Part shown: piece by piece, positions 5,995 to 7,049 of the stretch
Position numbering within the stretch: position 1 is the first letter of the stretch
How the letters are laid out: each line of letters begins with the position of its first letter
Assembly (NCBI GenBank): GCA_016875515.1
Contig: VGRA01000135.1
Span: 1 to 7,049, forward strand
Source: Deltaproteobacteria bacterium
GTDB taxonomy: Bacteria > Myxococcota > Myxococcia > Myxococcales > Myxococcaceae
DNA: 7,049 bases
Direction: 5' to 3'
Notes under the pieces: model-generated
What the model was told of the DNA's origin: nothing
The model's database searches: none
Seen by the model: only the letters and a program-made list of their open reading frames with translations
Made by a program: the position numbers and the translations under genes

Positions 5995-6819
5995 ATGGAC
6001 GGAGAGGGCCGCATCGGGCTGGTCGCGGGCAACGGCCGCTTCCCGCTGCTCTTCGCGGACGCCGCGCGCAAGGCGGGGCTGCAGGTGGTGGCTGCCGCGC
6101 ACCGCGGCGAGGCGGACCCCGCGCTCGCCGGGCACGTGGACGCGCTCGAGTGGGTGGCGCTCGGGCAGGTGGACCGGATCCTCGCCCACTTCCAGAGGCA
6201 CGGCGTCACCCGCGCGGTGATGGCCGGCGGCATTGGCCGCGTGAAGGCCTTCACCCGGGTGCGGCCGGACCTCGGGGCGCTGCGCATCATCGCCGGGTTG
6301 CGCAGCTTCAGGGACGACGCGCTCTTGCGTGGCATAGCGGCCCACTTCGAGCGGGCGGGGGTGGCCATCGTGTCGCCCTCCAGCTTCGTCCCGGAGTTGC
6401 TCGCCCCCGAGGGCCACCTGGCGGGCCCCGCCCTGACGGACGGACAGGCGGCAGACGTGGCGCTGGGCGTGGAGGTGGCCACGCTGCTGGGGCGCGCGGA
6501 CGTGGGCCAGGCAGTGGTGGTGAAGGGGGGCCACGTGCTGGCGCTCGAGGCGGTGGAGGGCACCGACGAGGCCATCCGGCGCGGCGGGCGTTACGGCGGA
6601 GAGGGGGCTGTGGTGGTCAAGCTGTGCAAGCCCGCGCAGGACGAGCGGTTCGATCTCCCCGCCGTGGGCACGCGCACGCTGGACACCATGGAGGAGGTGG
6701 GGGCGCGGGTGCTGGCCGTGGAGGCCGGGCGGACGTTGCTGCTGGATCCCGCGGAGCTGCTGCGTGAAGCCGGCCAGCGCGGCATGGCAGTGGTGGGCGT
6801 AGCCGTGGCGCCGAGGTAG
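5995..6819 (+). CDS. lpxI: UDP-2,3-diacylglucosamine pyrophosphatase LpxI (DUF1009 family)
   Basis: LpxI hydrolyses UDP-2,3-diacylglucosamine to lipid X (2,3-diacylglucosamine 1-phosphate) and UMP. It does the job of LpxH but is unrelated to it, and was first characterised in Caulobacter. The product is 274 residues, normal for the family. The N-terminal domain has GLVAGNGRFPLLFADAARKA (8-27) and VMAGGIGRVKAF (75-86). The C-terminal DUF1009 domain has VVVKGGHVLALEAVEGTDEA (174-193) and VVVKLCKPAQDERFDLPAVG (206-225). The acidic residues around QDERFDLP lie in its most conserved block and are good active-site candidates. ATG 5995 is the first possible start, since the lpxA TGA at 5986-5988 closes this frame. 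No Shine-Dalgarno is visible, so translation is probably coupled to lpxA termination. LpxI sits where E. coli carries lpxB. Confidence 0.93.
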   Translation: MDGEGRIGLVAGNGRFPLLFADAARKAGLQVVAAAHRGEADPALAGHVDALEWVALGQVDRILAHFQRHGVTRAVMAGGIGRVKAFTRVRPDLGALRIIAGLRSFRDDALLRGIAAHFERAGVAIVSPSSFVPELLAPEGHLAGPALTDGQAADVALGVEVATLLGRADVGQAVVVKGGHVLALEAVEGTDEAIRRGGRYGGEGAVVVKLCKPAQDERFDLPAVGTRTLDTMEEVGARVLAVEAGRTLLLDPAELLREAGQRGMAVVGVAVAPR

Positions 6820-6830
6820 CGTTGGACCCC

Positions 6831-7049
6831 ATGCAGCCCTCCGCCCCGTTCAGGGACCGGGAGTTCAACGGCACCATGCTGCTCGAGGAGTGGGCCGGGC
6901 TGCGCACGGAGCCCGGGGCCGCGCTCGCCGTGGCCCACGCCGCGCTCGCGGTCCGGGCCCTGGACGGGGTGCCGGCCATGGACGCGCGTACCCGGCTGGC
7001 GCAGTGGGCCGCCGCGGCGCGGAAGCAGACCCCTGCGCTCGCGGCGCTC
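6831..7049 (+). CDS. Hypothetical protein, 5' part only (runs off the right edge)
   Basis: I do not recognise this product. The frame is open from ATG 6831 to the window end, 73 codons, and nearly every third position is G or C, as in the real genes around it; this is the main evidence that it is coding. The N-terminus begins MQPSAPFRDREFNGTMLLEE and continues as an Ala/Leu-rich, probably helical segment with several Arg, without a signal peptide or membrane segment. It lacks the LpxB opening (a VAGEASGD-like motif) and a Rossmann GxGxxG, so it is not the start of LpxB or of a Gfo/Idh-type oxidoreductase. An in-frame TTG at 6822 would add three residues and lies 4 nt after GAGGT (6813-6817), so it is a possible alternative start. 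The 11-bp gap after lpxI suggests cotranscription with the lipid A genes. Confidence 0.55.
   Translation, partial: MQPSAPFRDREFNGTMLLEEWAGLRTEPGAALAVAHAALAVRALDGVPAMDARTRLAQWAAAARKQTPALAAL

Noticed and set aside
4954..6534. A 526-codon open frame on the - strand opposite fabZ, lpxA and lpxI
   Set aside because: It crosses three well-supported + strand genes and has His/Val/Ala-biased composition with no motif, as expected of a compositional shadow.
5007..6767. A 586-codon + strand open frame overlapping fabZ, lpxA and lpxI
   Set aside because: It is Arg/Gly/Ala-rich and out of frame with three conserved enzymes; no domain is visible.

Overview
The window is a gene-dense stretch of GC-rich DNA, with G or C at almost every third codon position. 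All its genes lie on the + strand. It carries outer-membrane biogenesis genes in the order lolD(3' part)-bamA-skp-lpxD-fabZ-lpxA-lpxI, followed by the 5' part of an unrecognised ORF. The base composition, the presence of LpxI rather than LpxH, and this order with lolD directly before bamA best fit a Gram-negative myxobacterium (Myxococcota, probably Cystobacterineae such as Myxococcus, Archangium or Cystobacter). That assignment is inference from composition and synteny; there is no rRNA or other marker here.

Layout: 1-497 is the end of the LolD ATPase, with Walker A lost off the left edge. The 119 bp at 498-616 are the longest non-coding stretch; they hold a GC-rich hairpin and at best a weak promoter candidate. 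bamA (617-3070, TTG start) encodes a complete five-POTRA Omp85 protein. After a 41-bp gap with a good ribosome binding site comes skp (3112-3681). Then come lpxD (TTG start 2 bp after skp), fabZ (touching lpxD, with an ATGA junction), lpxA (GTGA overlap with fabZ) and lpxI (6 bp after lpxA). A short gap leads to an ORF that runs off the right edge. The tight junctions from skp onward imply one translationally coupled transcript.

The genes form two linked modules. LolD (lipoprotein release), BamA (beta-barrel insertion) and Skp (periplasmic chaperone) deliver outer-membrane proteins and lipoproteins. LpxA, LpxD and LpxI supply early lipid A synthesis, while FabZ draws on the same 3-hydroxyacyl-ACP pool for phospholipid fatty acids. 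This is the conserved bamA-skp-lpxD-fabZ-lpxA core known from E. coli, with lolD in place of rseP upstream and lpxI in the place held by lpxB downstream.

I see no undescribed system, mobile element, CRISPR array or RNA gene. The points worth a second look are modest: two TTG starts, an acidic proline-rich linker before POTRA1 of BamA, the Skp signal peptide without basic residues, the LpxA acyl-ruler residue, and the unidentified ORF at the right edge.
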